24,526 bases of DNA from positions 6,985 to 31,510 of the IMG/VR virus record IMGVR_UViG_3300001450_000146; one strand, 5' to 3'. Shown piece by piece: positions 8,158-15,044 of this stretch. Under the pieces are notes generated by a model that was given only the letters and a program-made list of their open reading frames with translations, searched no databases and was not told the DNA's origin. Source of the DNA: a virus. The position numbers and the translations under genes are program-made. Every line of letters starts with the position of its first letter. Positions within the stretch are counted from its first letter, which is position 1.

Positions 8158-8575
8158 TAGTTTTGCTCCGAACCAAATCTTCTATAACTGAAAAAGCTTC
8201 ATTCAAGGCTGTCTCGCCTCTATCTTCAGTAATGACATCATGCTTGTCTCTTTGACCAAGAAGTTGCTTCCCAAGCCAGATTGCCATGGTAGCACTATTC
8301 ATATCGTTCATAATTTGCATTTGCTTACGGCGAACCGATAGCTTACCCACCTCTCTGCCACGATTGATGGTAGCCCTTATGTCTGGGTCATTGGTGTATC
8401 TATCTTCTAATGTTCTCAACGGAACCCTAAAATAAGCCGCTAATTCAGGCATCGTGCAATTTAATGCGCTTAATCTTTCAAGCTCTTCTAGGTTTATTTC
8501 TATTTTAGGTCTACCAACAGGCCGCTTTCCAACAGCAATTGTTTTCTTCTTTGGTTTGCCAACTTTATTAGCCAT
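8150..8575 (-). CDS. terS: Terminase small subunit (DNA recognition)
   Basis: This 141-residue protein recognises phage DNA and recruits TerL. The N-terminus is basic and has an AT-hook-like GKRPVGRPK (16-24). A helix-turn-helix follows (ALNCTMPELAAYFRVPLRTL, about 38-57), then a helical segment with RREQMQI-type residues and an acidic C-terminus. The order TerS, small gene, TerL is standard. The intergenic space to the glycosyltransferase is 38 bases and contains an antisense match to eight bases of the shared leader, probably by chance. Confidence 0.82.
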   Translation of the reverse strand: MANKVGKPKKKTIAVGKRPVGRPKIEINLEELERLSALNCTMPELAAYFRVPLRTLEDRYTNDPDIRATINRGREVGKLSVRRKQMQIMNDMNSATMAIWLGKQLLGQRDKHDVITEDRGETALNEAFSVIEDLVRSKTND

Positions 8576-8613
8576 ATTTTTTGCCCTTTTTAATGTACCA
8601 CGGAAATTATTTG

Positions 8614-9492
8614 TTACTTCATCGTCTTTAATTTCATTCCGTATTCATTAACCCCTTGTTTTGCAACGTAATCGTCTTTCAGTATTAAACGATTTTGTTT
8701 CTTGAATTTATTGTAGTTCACATGATGGTGAGGTCTACCATATCTCCATACCATTTTACTTACATCTGGGTGCAATCTCATTTGCATTGCAGACTTTGGG
8801 GCTGTCCCCTCTTTGGCATAAAATTCTTCAGTATTACCGCCCTTAACAGTTTGGGTATTAGCCTTCTCCTGTAAGAAAGCATTGAACTGAATAGTGCAGT
8901 ATTTTGCTTTAAGCATTTGAAGAGACAGGTCTGTATCTTCGTTATATCTACCTCTCCATCTGAAAGGCACATCATTACGGATTAGATTGCATGAGTAAAT
9001 TCTGGTATTAACTGTGAATGGTCCATAATCTTTTGCCCACTTATCTACCACGAAGAACATATAATTTGGACCTGCCATAGCAACATTCTTATAGCGCAAG
9101 ACAAAATCTTCCATCGCCTTGAATGGTGTCCCGTCATAACACTTAATGCGCTTATTATCTCTCCATCTGCGAAACGATTTGATATTATCGTCCATTACCC
9201 AATGCCAAGCATGACCTTCTGAGATTGAATGTTCCCAAATAAAGTTTCGGGCGGCTCCGGGTCCCTTGCTACGAGTTGCGCCAAGGTCATCACAGGTATC
9301 GTATTCATCTTGAAATTTTTTATCTAAAACCAAGAGGCTTTCTTTTGGGACATATTCTAAATATTCTTTGTATTCCTGTTCTTCTATCACAAGGCGATAT
9401 GGCACTTTCATTGAATCCAGTGCCTTCGCAGTCAATCTACTATCTGCCCTTCCCTTTGATGGGATATATAAGGAAAATTGTGGATTATTCAC
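8614..9492 (-). CDS. TET-associated-type glycosyltransferase (TAGT-like)
   Basis: This 292-residue protein has features of a GT-A-like family I recognise as the TET-associated glycosyltransferase, which in other phages decorates modified pyrimidines in DNA. The visible features are YIPSKGR (9-15) at the nucleotide-sugar-binding N-terminus, a DDN at 101-103 (VMDDNIKSFRRW) as the metal or sugar-binding DxD equivalent, and NEDTDLSL (184-191). The start is a GTG at 9492 overlapping the ParB-like gene's stop by eight bases, with AAGGG upstream; later ATGs would delete the first strand. It lies next to ParB-like and terminase genes, a known neighbourhood for this family. No cytosine methylase or TET/JBP oxygenase is in view, so the substrate is open. 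Confidence 0.75.
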   Translation of the reverse strand: MNNPQFSLYIPSKGRADSRLTAKALDSMKVPYRLVIEEQEYKEYLEYVPKESLLVLDKKFQDEYDTCDDLGATRSKGPGAARNFIWEHSISEGHAWHWVMDDNIKSFRRWRDNKRIKCYDGTPFKAMEDFVLRYKNVAMAGPNYMFFVVDKWAKDYGPFTVNTRIYSCNLIRNDVPFRWRGRYNEDTDLSLQMLKAKYCTIQFNAFLQEKANTQTVKGGNTEEFYAKEGTAPKSAMQMRLHPDVSKMVWRYGRPHHHVNYNKFKKQNRLILKDDYVAKQGVNEYGMKLKTMK

Positions 9493-10132
9493 TTGTGTAT
9501 CCCTTATCTTTTAATACATCATTTATTCTCACAGGATGCCACATAGAGGTTACTGGAACACCATTGCGCTTTTCTTGTTCACTGTCTTTGATGTCTTGGC
9601 CTATTCTTTGAGACAAGTCCGCCAAATCATCTGCGTTTCGCACATGAACAACTACTGTCCTGTAAGGCTTAAGGTCTTGATGGTCGAATGATGGCATATC
9701 ATTCCAATGCTCATCAGGCTTGAACCAATCGGCTTTTACATCATCAATAGATAAAAGGCTGTCAAGCTCTGCATCTTCAAATCCCAATTTACTTAAATCA
9801 AAATCACCATTTATCAAATCGTTTAATTCTTCTGTGAGGAACTTATATTCCCAATCGGTATCTTGATTGAGCCTATTATCGGCTATTCTATATGCTGTAG
9901 CTTTCTTTTCGTCTAAATCAGCCACAACAACAGGCACTTCTTTCAGACCAAGCATTTTAGATGCCGCATATCTCGTATGACCCACAACAATCACCAGATT
10001 TTTATCTACAACAATAGGCTGTTGAAACCCATATTCTTTTATAGACGCCGCCACCTTGTCAGCATTTGGGTTTTTTCTGGGATTTTTTTGGTATGGTACA
10101 AGCTTATCTAGCTCAATGGTCTCTACATTCAT
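9485..10132 (-). CDS. ParB/sulfiredoxin-fold (ParB N-terminal domain) protein
   Basis: The 215-residue protein begins with MNVETIELDKLVPYQKNPRK, the typical opening of phage ParB-like nuclease-fold proteins. PIVVDKNLVIVVGHTRYAA follows (GHTR at 51-54, the conserved nucleotide-binding motif), then ATAYRIADNRLN. The C-terminal half is acidic, ending in a region (PYRTVVVHVR) like those found in phage proteins with a DNA-modification role. I chose the ATG at 10132 over the in-frame GTG at 10168, which lacks a ribosome site and sits close to the upstream terminator. Function in this context (DNA modification, nuclease or regulator) is inferred. Confidence 0.8.
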   Translation of the reverse strand: MNVETIELDKLVPYQKNPRKNPNADKVAASIKEYGFQQPIVVDKNLVIVVGHTRYAASKMLGLKEVPVVVADLDEKKATAYRIADNRLNQDTDWEYKFLTEELNDLINGDFDLSKLGFEDAELDSLLSIDDVKADWFKPDEHWNDMPSFDHQDLKPYRTVVVHVRNADDLADLSQRIGQDIKDSEQEKRNGVPVTSMWHPVRINDVLKDKGYTSE

Positions 10133-10185
10133 ATGAACAGCCCTTTTTAATTCCCCATAATGGGACACTTAAAGCACTATACGAT

Positions 10186-10230
10186 AAAAACAAAGCAAAG
10201 AAAAGGGGACTGAGCCAAAACCCAATCCCC
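10186..10230 (-). terminator. Rho-independent terminator of the small RNA
   Basis: On the minus strand GGGGATTGGG, a six-base loop, and CTCAGTCCCC form a ten-pair stem including two G-U wobbles (10230-10205), followed by TTTTCTTTGCTTTGTTTTT. On the plus strand the wobbles would be A-C mismatches and there is no T tract, so the element is specific to minus-strand transcription. It ends the small RNA from 10292 and partly insulates the ParB-like gene from the upstream replication genes. Confidence 0.85.
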
Positions 10231-10292
10231 TTAAAGTAACCAACGGTGTAGGCGACCAAACCATTCACCACGGAGACAATCCTTAGATTGCT
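10204..10292 (-). ncRNA. Candidate trans-acting anti-leader small RNA
   Basis: This gap has no ORF on either strand but has a promoter, a predicted start near 10292-10291 and a strong terminator. The RNA would begin with a perfect hairpin (CAATC-TAAG-GATTG, 10290-10277). It then exposes three antisense elements: GTCTCCGTGGT (10277-10267), TTTGGTCGCCT (10260-10250) and CCGTTGGTT (10246-10238). These are exact complements of the three modules that make up the phage's shared ribosome-binding leaders (ACCACGGAGAC, AGGCGACCAAA, AACCAACGG). Pairing would cover the Shine-Dalgarno of at least nine plus-strand genes and, with one G-U pair, the leaders of the primase-helicase and initiator-like genes. 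The structure is read directly; the regulatory role is inference. Confidence 0.75.
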
Positions 10293-10297
10293 TAAAA

Positions 10298-10325
10298 ATA
10301 TTACCACAATATATGGTATTGTCTA
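10298..10325 (-). promoter_or_regulatory. Promoter of the small RNA
   Basis: TAGACA (10325-10320) and TAATAT (10303-10298) are 16 bases apart on the minus strand, with TGG just before the -10 as in the P1 and P2 promoters. The spacer lacks the GAAAACA of those promoters. Instead it carries a different imperfect inverted repeat (AATACCA, seven bases, TGGTAAT), so it may answer to another regulator. It begins four bases after the methyltransferase-like gene's stop. Confidence 0.7.
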
Positions 10326-10328
10326 GTA

Positions 10329-10877
10329 TTATATCCAGCTAACCCTTGTGTGTCTGAGCATTTGAATTGACTCATTCATAACCCTTGACCAGACAAACCA
10401 AGCATATGCAGTTGTGCCTGTAGATTTTTCTGGCTTTTCCTCATCACCTCGCCACATCGTCAATCTTTTTGAAAAGACGAATATGTGTGATGGCGGGAAT
10501 ACATCGTAAATCTGTGACTTTCTTGACTGCCCTTCCAAAAATGCCAATCTGAGTAAGAACGCAAATTTATCTATTTTCAAATCCATACATTTTAAAACAA
10601 ACTCATTCGCTAGTTTATATGGCGGATTGGTAATGACATCAGGCGCAAGTGCTTTCGGCTCCATCAAAAAATCAACATTACTTTTCCCAAAGCCAAAATC
10701 GTTTAAGTCTGTGCTTACAACATTATGACCCTTTTCGATTAAAACATTACTGATTGCGCCATTTCCGCAAGCTGGCTCCCAAATATCTTTATTGAACTCA
10801 TATCTGCTCAATAGTGCCTCTGTAGCCTCTGGCGGAGTCGGATAAAAATCATCTATCTGTCTATTTGAATCTTTCAT
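10329..10877 (-). CDS. Class I SAM-dependent DNA methyltransferase-like protein
   Basis: This 182-residue protein carries the two core motifs of amino-type DNA methylases: WEPACGNGAIS (SAM-binding motif I, PACGNG at 35-40) and ITNPPYKLA (catalytic NPPY at 84-87). DFYPTPPEA at 10-18 is the typical opening of short phage adenine-methylase-like proteins. No target-recognition domain is obvious, and the protein is at the short end of the family, so specificity cannot be stated. The ATG at 10877 is used; an in-frame TTG at 10883 overlaps the primase-helicase stop. The NPPY motif favours N6-adenine or N4-cytosine over C5-cytosine chemistry. Confidence 0.82.
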   Translation of the reverse strand: MKDSNRQIDDFYPTPPEATEALLSRYEFNKDIWEPACGNGAISNVLIEKGHNVVSTDLNDFGFGKSNVDFLMEPKALAPDVITNPPYKLANEFVLKCMDLKIDKFAFLLRLAFLEGQSRKSQIYDVFPPSHIFVFSKRLTMWRGDEEKPEKSTGTTAYAWFVWSRVMNESIQMLRHTRVSWI

Positions 10878-10879
10878 AA

Positions 10880-12646
10880 TCAATCTTCATATATACCATG
10901 AGAAATATTAGATGAATGTGAAACCCCCTCATAGATATGTCTTGCTGTGTTGTATCTAAAAAATGCCTCGCCAATAGACCCATATAACCCTTGCTCTCTA
11001 ATCTTTCTGGCAATAACCCTAGTTTCATCAGCTTCAAAATCTCTGTGAACCACCAGACCTACATCACACATATTATTCCAATGCGCTGAACCAGAAATAT
11101 CATACAGACTTGGTGGAGGATATGCGCCATCTGAGCCTCTTTGCATCTTGGCAGGGTGTGCCACCATCCACATTGCAACCTCATGGGTTCTGCAAAATTG
11201 CTTACATCTGCTCACCAAATCGCGGATATGCTCATCTTCTCGCTTGTTTCCATCTCTTGTGGCATCAATCTCATTATATGGGTCAATGATTATACCCTTT
11301 ACGCCATGCCTCAAACAAGCTGCTCTAGCCTTAGCAAGCAGCCAATCAATCGTTGGCAGTGAATCCTCACTTTCAATAAAATGGAATCTGTTATCTAAGA
11401 ACAGCATTGCCTCTGTAAGCTCTTCTTTGCTCATTCTGGGATTAGGACCACTATCAAATGGCTTGGCAACTACCTTTTCAGATAACCGCCTGATATGATT
11501 GGCTGTGCTATGTTCTGGTGAAAATATGGCAAATTTCCAGCCATGATTTTTGGCTAAATTGACCGAAAGCTGGTCTATGAAATTTGATTTACCATGATTG
11601 GGAATACCTGTAACAATGGAAAATGTTGATGGCATTACTTTATAAATCTCATCTAATTCGGAAAAACCAGTTGAAATGGCTTTCTGGACATTGCCATCAT
11701 ATATATTGAAAACCTCTTTTTGATAATCTTTAACTGTGTATAATCCATCTATGGGGTGTGGAGCCGCCAATTCTATTATCTCCCTTAGAACTTCGGCTCC
11801 ATGCTCCATTAAACATTCATTGGCATCTTTGCACTCAATATCGTGAAGATTAGGGTATTCAATAGTCCAACAACGGTCTTTGCCAAACCTGTGAATCAAT
11901 TCAAGTTTCAATGCTTGCCCTGCTTCATCTGCATCAACGGCTACAATCACTTTTTCTGCTTCATCTAACCATTCACAGTTTTGTAACGCTTGAAACCTTT
12001 TATCATTATCGTCAAATTTTGCAGTCTTGGGTGCGCCATCTGGCAATGTAACTGCATATATAAAACCAGCTTCCCACATCGAAAGCACATCCATCTCGCC
12101 CTCAACAATGATAACCTCTTTTCTTTTAGTGTGGCTCCAATGTTGCTTAACACCATCAATGTTGAATAACGTGCGTTCCGCGCCACTCTCTTGTCTGAAT
12201 TTTTTATCTTTACTTCTATATTTGACGTTCACAAGAGCATTATCTTTGTAATACGGAAATGCGTAACAAGGCTCTTCACCATCTCCGAACCAACTGTTTG
12301 TTCGCGTGATATGAAACGCTCTTATTGTTTGCTCACTAATCCCGCGCCTTTTGAACCATTCAATCATTGGTTGGCTTGAATCGCCTTGCATTGGCAAAGC
12401 CTTTGGTCGCTTGTATTCTACTGGCCTAACATACTGCCCATCTGGTTTATAATTAGCCCCAGCAACAGCCCCAGACCATTCACAATGGTGACATTTCCAA
12501 ACTGCCCCGCCATCATCTTCAACAGTCACAGACAAGCATTGGTCGGTCTTGTTTTTTCTTTTATGAGAACATTCTGGGCAAATTGTTTTATGGTCGCCCG
12601 ATTTCCAGCTTCTAAGCTGTATACCCTTATCAATCAATTTTTCCAT
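10880..12646 (-). CDS. Bifunctional DNA primase-helicase (T7 gp4 type)
   Basis: This is the replicative primase and 5'-3' helicase of the phage fork. The 588 residues hold, in order, a zinc-binding domain (C23, C26, C52, C55), a TOPRIM fold (VEGEMD at 181-186 and VDAD at 237-240) and a RecA-like helicase with Walker A GIPNHGKS (347-354) and Walker B GIIIDPYNE (about 451-459), then a HWNNMCDVG element. The length is normal for T7-type fusions. The leader reads GCGGGGTGACCAAATG; its GGTGACCAAA could pair with element B of the small RNA with one G-U pair. It follows the initiator-like gene by four bases. Confidence 0.93.
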   Translation of the reverse strand: MEKLIDKGIQLRSWKSGDHKTICPECSHKRKNKTDQCLSVTVEDDGGAVWKCHHCEWSGAVAGANYKPDGQYVRPVEYKRPKALPMQGDSSQPMIEWFKRRGISEQTIRAFHITRTNSWFGDGEEPCYAFPYYKDNALVNVKYRSKDKKFRQESGAERTLFNIDGVKQHWSHTKRKEVIIVEGEMDVLSMWEAGFIYAVTLPDGAPKTAKFDDNDKRFQALQNCEWLDEAEKVIVAVDADEAGQALKLELIHRFGKDRCWTIEYPNLHDIECKDANECLMEHGAEVLREIIELAAPHPIDGLYTVKDYQKEVFNIYDGNVQKAISTGFSELDEIYKVMPSTFSIVTGIPNHGKSNFIDQLSVNLAKNHGWKFAIFSPEHSTANHIRRLSEKVVAKPFDSGPNPRMSKEELTEAMLFLDNRFHFIESEDSLPTIDWLLAKARAACLRHGVKGIIIDPYNEIDATRDGNKREDEHIRDLVSRCKQFCRTHEVAMWMVAHPAKMQRGSDGAYPPPSLYDISGSAHWNNMCDVGLVVHRDFEADETRVIARKIREQGLYGSIGEAFFRYNTARHIYEGVSHSSNISHGIYED

Positions 12647-12650
12647 TTGG

Positions 12651-13277
12651 TCACCCCGCTAGTTGGTTCTTATTTTTATTTATAGATTGCTCTTCGTCTA
12701 CTGTCTCCCATCTTCTTTGATTCAGCCATGTTGTGGCATGAGGGATAAATTTTTTATCTTTATCAACGGTTGTTCGTTTGAACTTACAGGTCTTCAGGAA
12801 TAAATCTCTGGCATCAATATCTTTATCTACAACCCTTTTCCATATTTCGTATGCCTTTGCCTTAGAACCATCGTTGCGCGGATATGCGTTCCACCATTCC
12901 AAGAACTCTGAGGCATATTTGTCACCCCTCTTTGTATTATTAGGTTGTATATCTCTAATAGTATTGGGTGTATTATTTGTCACCCTCTGGGTGTCGATTC
13001 TGTCACCCCTAATCATGCTCAAAATGAACCTATTGCTTGTCTGCTTTCCAGTATCGGTAAATCTTTTTTCAACAGATACCAAATCATCATCATAAAGTGA
13101 TTTTATAGCCCTCATTATAGAACGCTCATTGCACTCACATAATTTTGCAAGATGTTTATAACTTGGATATGTAGAATTATTCTCGTCTGAATAATTCGCA
13201 AGCATCAAAAGAACTAATTTTGTAAGAGAATTTTTGCAGGACTGTTTTGCCGCCCAAGCCATAGCATCAAAGCTCAT
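12651..13277 (-). CDS. Replication initiator-like helix-turn-helix protein
   Basis: The N-terminal third of the 208-residue protein is a winged-helix DNA-binding domain (SLTKLVLLMLANYSDEN, PSYKHLAKLCECNERSIMRA) of the type found in phage replication O-like and DnaD-like proteins. The C-terminal part has FLEWWNAYPRNDGSKAKAYE and HATTWLNQRRW, a module that often follows such domains and is linked to helicase loading. The ATG at 13277 follows ATACGGAGGTATTA, an excellent Shine-Dalgarno; the longer reading from 13343 lacks one. It lies directly upstream of the primase-helicase, as expected for an initiator or loader. Its leader CAGGTGACCAA resembles the one before the DUF932 gene. Confidence 0.8.
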   Translation of the reverse strand: MSFDAMAWAAKQSCKNSLTKLVLLMLANYSDENNSTYPSYKHLAKLCECNERSIMRAIKSLYDDDLVSVEKRFTDTGKQTSNRFILSMIRGDRIDTQRVTNNTPNTIRDIQPNNTKRGDKYASEFLEWWNAYPRNDGSKAKAYEIWKRVVDKDIDARDLFLKTCKFKRTTVDKDKKFIPHATTWLNQRRWETVDEEQSINKNKNQLAG

Positions 13278-13342
13278 TAATACCTCCGTATGATTGGTCA
13301 CCTGATTTAAAAGGTAATATATAAATGGATTTCTGTAAACCA

Positions 13343-13371
13343 TTGACCTTTTCTGGTTTCATTTATTAGAA
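13343..13371 (+). promoter_or_regulatory. Promoter candidate for a leaderless zinc-ribbon gene
   Basis: TTGACC (13343-13348) and TTAGAA (13366-13371) are 17 bases apart. Seven bases separate the -10 box from the ATG at 13379, so transcription would start at or next to the start codon. No Shine-Dalgarno precedes that ATG, which fits a leaderless message. Confidence 0.45.
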
Positions 13372-13378
13372 TCAAAAA

Positions 13379-13690
13379 ATGCTGTGTTGCCCAAAATGCC
13401 AATCTACAAACCTTAGATGCCACCAAAGCACCCCTAGAGATGCAGAGGGCGGAAAAACAAGAACAAGATACTGCATAGATTGCAAAGTTAAATTTAACAC
13501 TATTGAAATGGTCTTTGTTATACCGCCAAAACCAAAGAAAGAATTGGCTGAAAAGGAAAAACCAAAAACCGTTTCTCGCAATGGCAAAAGGATACTAAGA
13601 CCAAGAAAACCTATGCCAAGTATAGAAATAGAACCAGATTTTGATGACCTGACAGACGAAGAGCTAGAGGCACATATTTTTTCTAATTAA
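13379..13690 (+). CDS. NrdR-like zinc-ribbon regulator
   Basis: The first 45 residues of this 103-residue protein form a zinc ribbon: CPKC at 4-7 and, after RTRYC, IDCKVKFNTIE. This closely follows the N-terminal ribbon of NrdR (CPxC, RRRxCxxCxxRFxTxE). The NrdR ATP-cone domain is absent; instead there is a basic Pro-rich linker and an acidic tail (EPDFDDLTDEELEAH). It is therefore a DNA- or RNA-binding ribbon protein, not NrdR itself. It is divergent from the initiator-like gene and probably leaderless. A regulatory role is likely but unproven. Confidence 0.75.
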   Translation: MLCCPKCQSTNLRCHQSTPRDAEGGKTRTRYCIDCKVKFNTIEMVFVIPPKPKKELAEKEKPKTVSRNGKRILRPRKPMPSIEIEPDFDDLTDEELEAHIFSN

Positions 13691-13715
13691 AAATGATATT
13701 TTTTTACATATATTG

Positions 13716-13743
13716 TTGACATATGAAAACATTATGGTAATAT
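13716..13743 (+). promoter_or_regulatory. Shared-type phage promoter P2
   Basis: TTGACA (13716-13721), 16 bases and TAATAT (13738-13743), with TGG before the -10 box. The first 16 bases, TTGACATATGAAAACA, are identical to P1 and to the promoter at 21665. It drives the four-gene unit 13779-15038, which ends at the terminator at 15048. Confidence 0.82.
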
Positions 13744-13778
13744 GTATATATTGATTGAACCAAACCACGGAGACTAAA

Positions 13779-13949
13779 ATGAATATTCAAATCGGAAATG
13801 TAATCAGGGTTAAAAATACCATCGGCAAAGTGGTCGAAATTAACCGCAAAAATGAAATCAACAAGTGGAAACATGACCAGATTGTAATTAGCGTCCGCAA
13901 TAAAAAACCAAGGGTTGTAAATCCTAATCAAATTCAAATCATCAGATAA
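13779..13949 (+). CDS. Small basic SH3/KOW-like protein
   Basis: This 56-residue basic protein is made of short beta strands (IQIGNVIRVKN, IGKVVEINRKN, QIVISVRNKK). The arrangement resembles small KOW or SH3-type barrels that bind nucleic acid or ribosomal components; that is a structural guess. The ATG at 13779 follows ACCACGGAGACTAAA, the exact leader module targeted by element A of the small RNA. The in-frame TTG at 13755 would place the leader inside the gene and is rejected. Confidence 0.75.
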   Translation: MNIQIGNVIRVKNTIGKVVEINRKNEINKWKHDQIVISVRNKKPRVVNPNQIQIIR

Positions 13950-13963
13950 CCACGGAGACCAAA

Positions 13964-14239
13964 ATGACCGATTTTATTAGAGCCGCAACTACCGAAGATA
14001 TGGCACAAGCATACAGCGACACCTTCAAAGATGTTCACGGATGCAGACCTCGCCATACAGAAGGCTGGGCTTTTGAAGATTACGCATCTGCCATTCAGGG
14101 TTTGCAAATAACCCTTGAGGAAGATTTAAGGCAAGAGAAGGCCGACAAACTAGCCGCCATTAATGCAACACTTGCGGTTGGCGCACCTGACTTTGAAGCA
14201 GCACAGCGTTGGCTTGAGCAAGCTTGGGAGTATGTATAA
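13964..14239 (+). CDS. Hypothetical helical protein
   Basis: This is a 91-residue protein, largely helical and acidic (TTEDMAQAYSDTFKDVHG, LEEDLRQEKADKLAAINA). A tryptophan-bearing motif GWAFEDYASAI sits in the middle. It has the leader ACCACGGAGACCAAAATG, again an exact 11-base match to element A of the small RNA. Its stop overlaps the start of the next gene as TAATG. No family was recognised. Confidence 0.75.
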   Translation: MTDFIRAATTEDMAQAYSDTFKDVHGCRPRHTEGWAFEDYASAIQGLQITLEEDLRQEKADKLAAINATLAVGAPDFEAAQRWLEQAWEYV

Positions 14240-14583
14240 TGGACATTACCGTAAACATCGAAAAGGTTGACACCAAAAAATTTCAAATCAATGTCACGAT
14301 TGATGAGGCAGACCTTAAGGCATGGGCAACTGATTATGTTTCAGACCAAGAACATGATTTCAAAATTGCAGATGGCCTCAAGGTCTGGAATGTATATGAC
14401 GAATACGACAACGTAACCACTCAAATTGATGAATCTGGAGAAAATTGGCATCATGAATATGTTCGAGAATATTTGAATGACCAAGATGCGGATAAGCTGA
14501 TGTTAGATAACTGCCATGATTTCACCCAATATGAACTCATAAATGAAGAATCTTCAATCATTGGGTTTGAAGGGGATTTATAA
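14239..14583 (+). CDS. Hypothetical acidic protein
   Basis: This 114-residue acidic protein begins at the ATG within the TAATG overlap (14239). An ORF extending upstream to 14224 has no ribosome site. It opens with alternating beta strands (DITVNIEKVDTKKFQINVT) and continues with acidic helices (YVSDQEHDFKIADG, YLNDQDADKLML). The strong negative charge recalls DNA-mimic and other anti-host early proteins, but nothing specific is recognisable. It relies on coupling from the gene before, and its own stop overlaps the next start. Confidence 0.7.
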   Translation: MDITVNIEKVDTKKFQINVTIDEADLKAWATDYVSDQEHDFKIADGLKVWNVYDEYDNVTTQIDESGENWHHEYVREYLNDQDADKLMLDNCHDFTQYELINEESSIIGFEGDL

Positions 14584-15038
14584 TGAATACGGCACTTAAT
14601 AACCATAAGGGTAAATGGTTTGAAATTGTAAATCGGAAAAAGGTTTATCAGAACAGGTGTTTATGCTGTAATAAAACTCACGCTGAATTGAAAAAAGACT
14701 TCAGGAAATTTACAAAAAATAGAATAGAGCTAGACCTCGCCTCAAAAACACGAACAATGATACTTCATGGGTTCAAAGACCATATTGGCACTGAAAACCA
14801 AGGAAGTCATTATTGGTATACTTGGCATGGCGACCCATGTAGATGCTGTGGTGGCGCGCCTCAAACTATAGGCGAATTGTTCTTGGCTGTATATTCTGAA
14901 GGTCAATGGTACTGCAATAAATGTTATGCTGAAAACCCAAAAGATAATTCTGGAAAATGGATTTTTGCACCAATCGGGCAACGCAAATATTTGCCAGATG
15001 ATGATGAAGAACAGACCGCCAACTCCGTGGTAAGATAA
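14583..15038 (+). CDS. Hypothetical zinc-binding protein; 3' end encodes an anti-leader hairpin
   Basis: This 151-residue protein has several Cys clusters that look like zinc-binding knuckles: CLCC (27-30), PCRCCGG (about 85-91) and CNKC (112-115). It starts in a TAATG overlap. Its last codons (encoding TANSVVR) lie within a six-pair hairpin, ACCGCC with GGCGGT, whose loop reads CTCCGTGGT, the complement of the shared leader ACCACGGAG. A strong terminator follows within ten bases. The protein's function is unknown; the 3' end may act as a regulatory RNA in its own right. Confidence 0.75.
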   Translation: MNTALNNHKGKWFEIVNRKKVYQNRCLCCNKTHAELKKDFRKFTKNRIELDLASKTRTMILHGFKDHIGTENQGSHYWYTWHGDPCRCCGGAPQTIGELFLAVYSEGQWYCNKCYAENPKDNSGKWIFAPIGQRKYLPDDDEEQTANSVVR

Positions 15039-15044
15039 GGCGGT
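15015..15044 (+). promoter_or_regulatory. Hairpin exposing an anti-leader loop at the operon 3' end
   Basis: ACCGCC (15015-15020) and GGCGGT (15039-15044) pair perfectly and enclose an 18-base loop. The loop contains CTCCGTGGT (15023-15031), complementary to ACCACGGAG, which occurs in five plus-strand leaders, two of them (13764 and 13949) in this same transcript. It lies four bases upstream of a terminator stem, the arrangement of a 3'-derived regulatory RNA or of 5'-3' autoregulatory pairing. Confidence 0.5.

Noticed and set aside
8597-8604. Third anti-leader (complement of ACCACGGA between glycosyltransferase and TerS genes)
   Set aside because: Only eight bases match, with no hairpin, promoter or terminator next to it; this length is expected by chance in a window of this size.
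10201-10280. Plus-strand leader relics (a gene start lost from the ACCACGGAGAC at 10267)
   Set aside because: No start codon follows at a usable distance and no ORF exists on the plus strand. The promoter, hairpin and wobble-fixed terminator all point to the minus strand, though an origin from inverted leader copies is possible.
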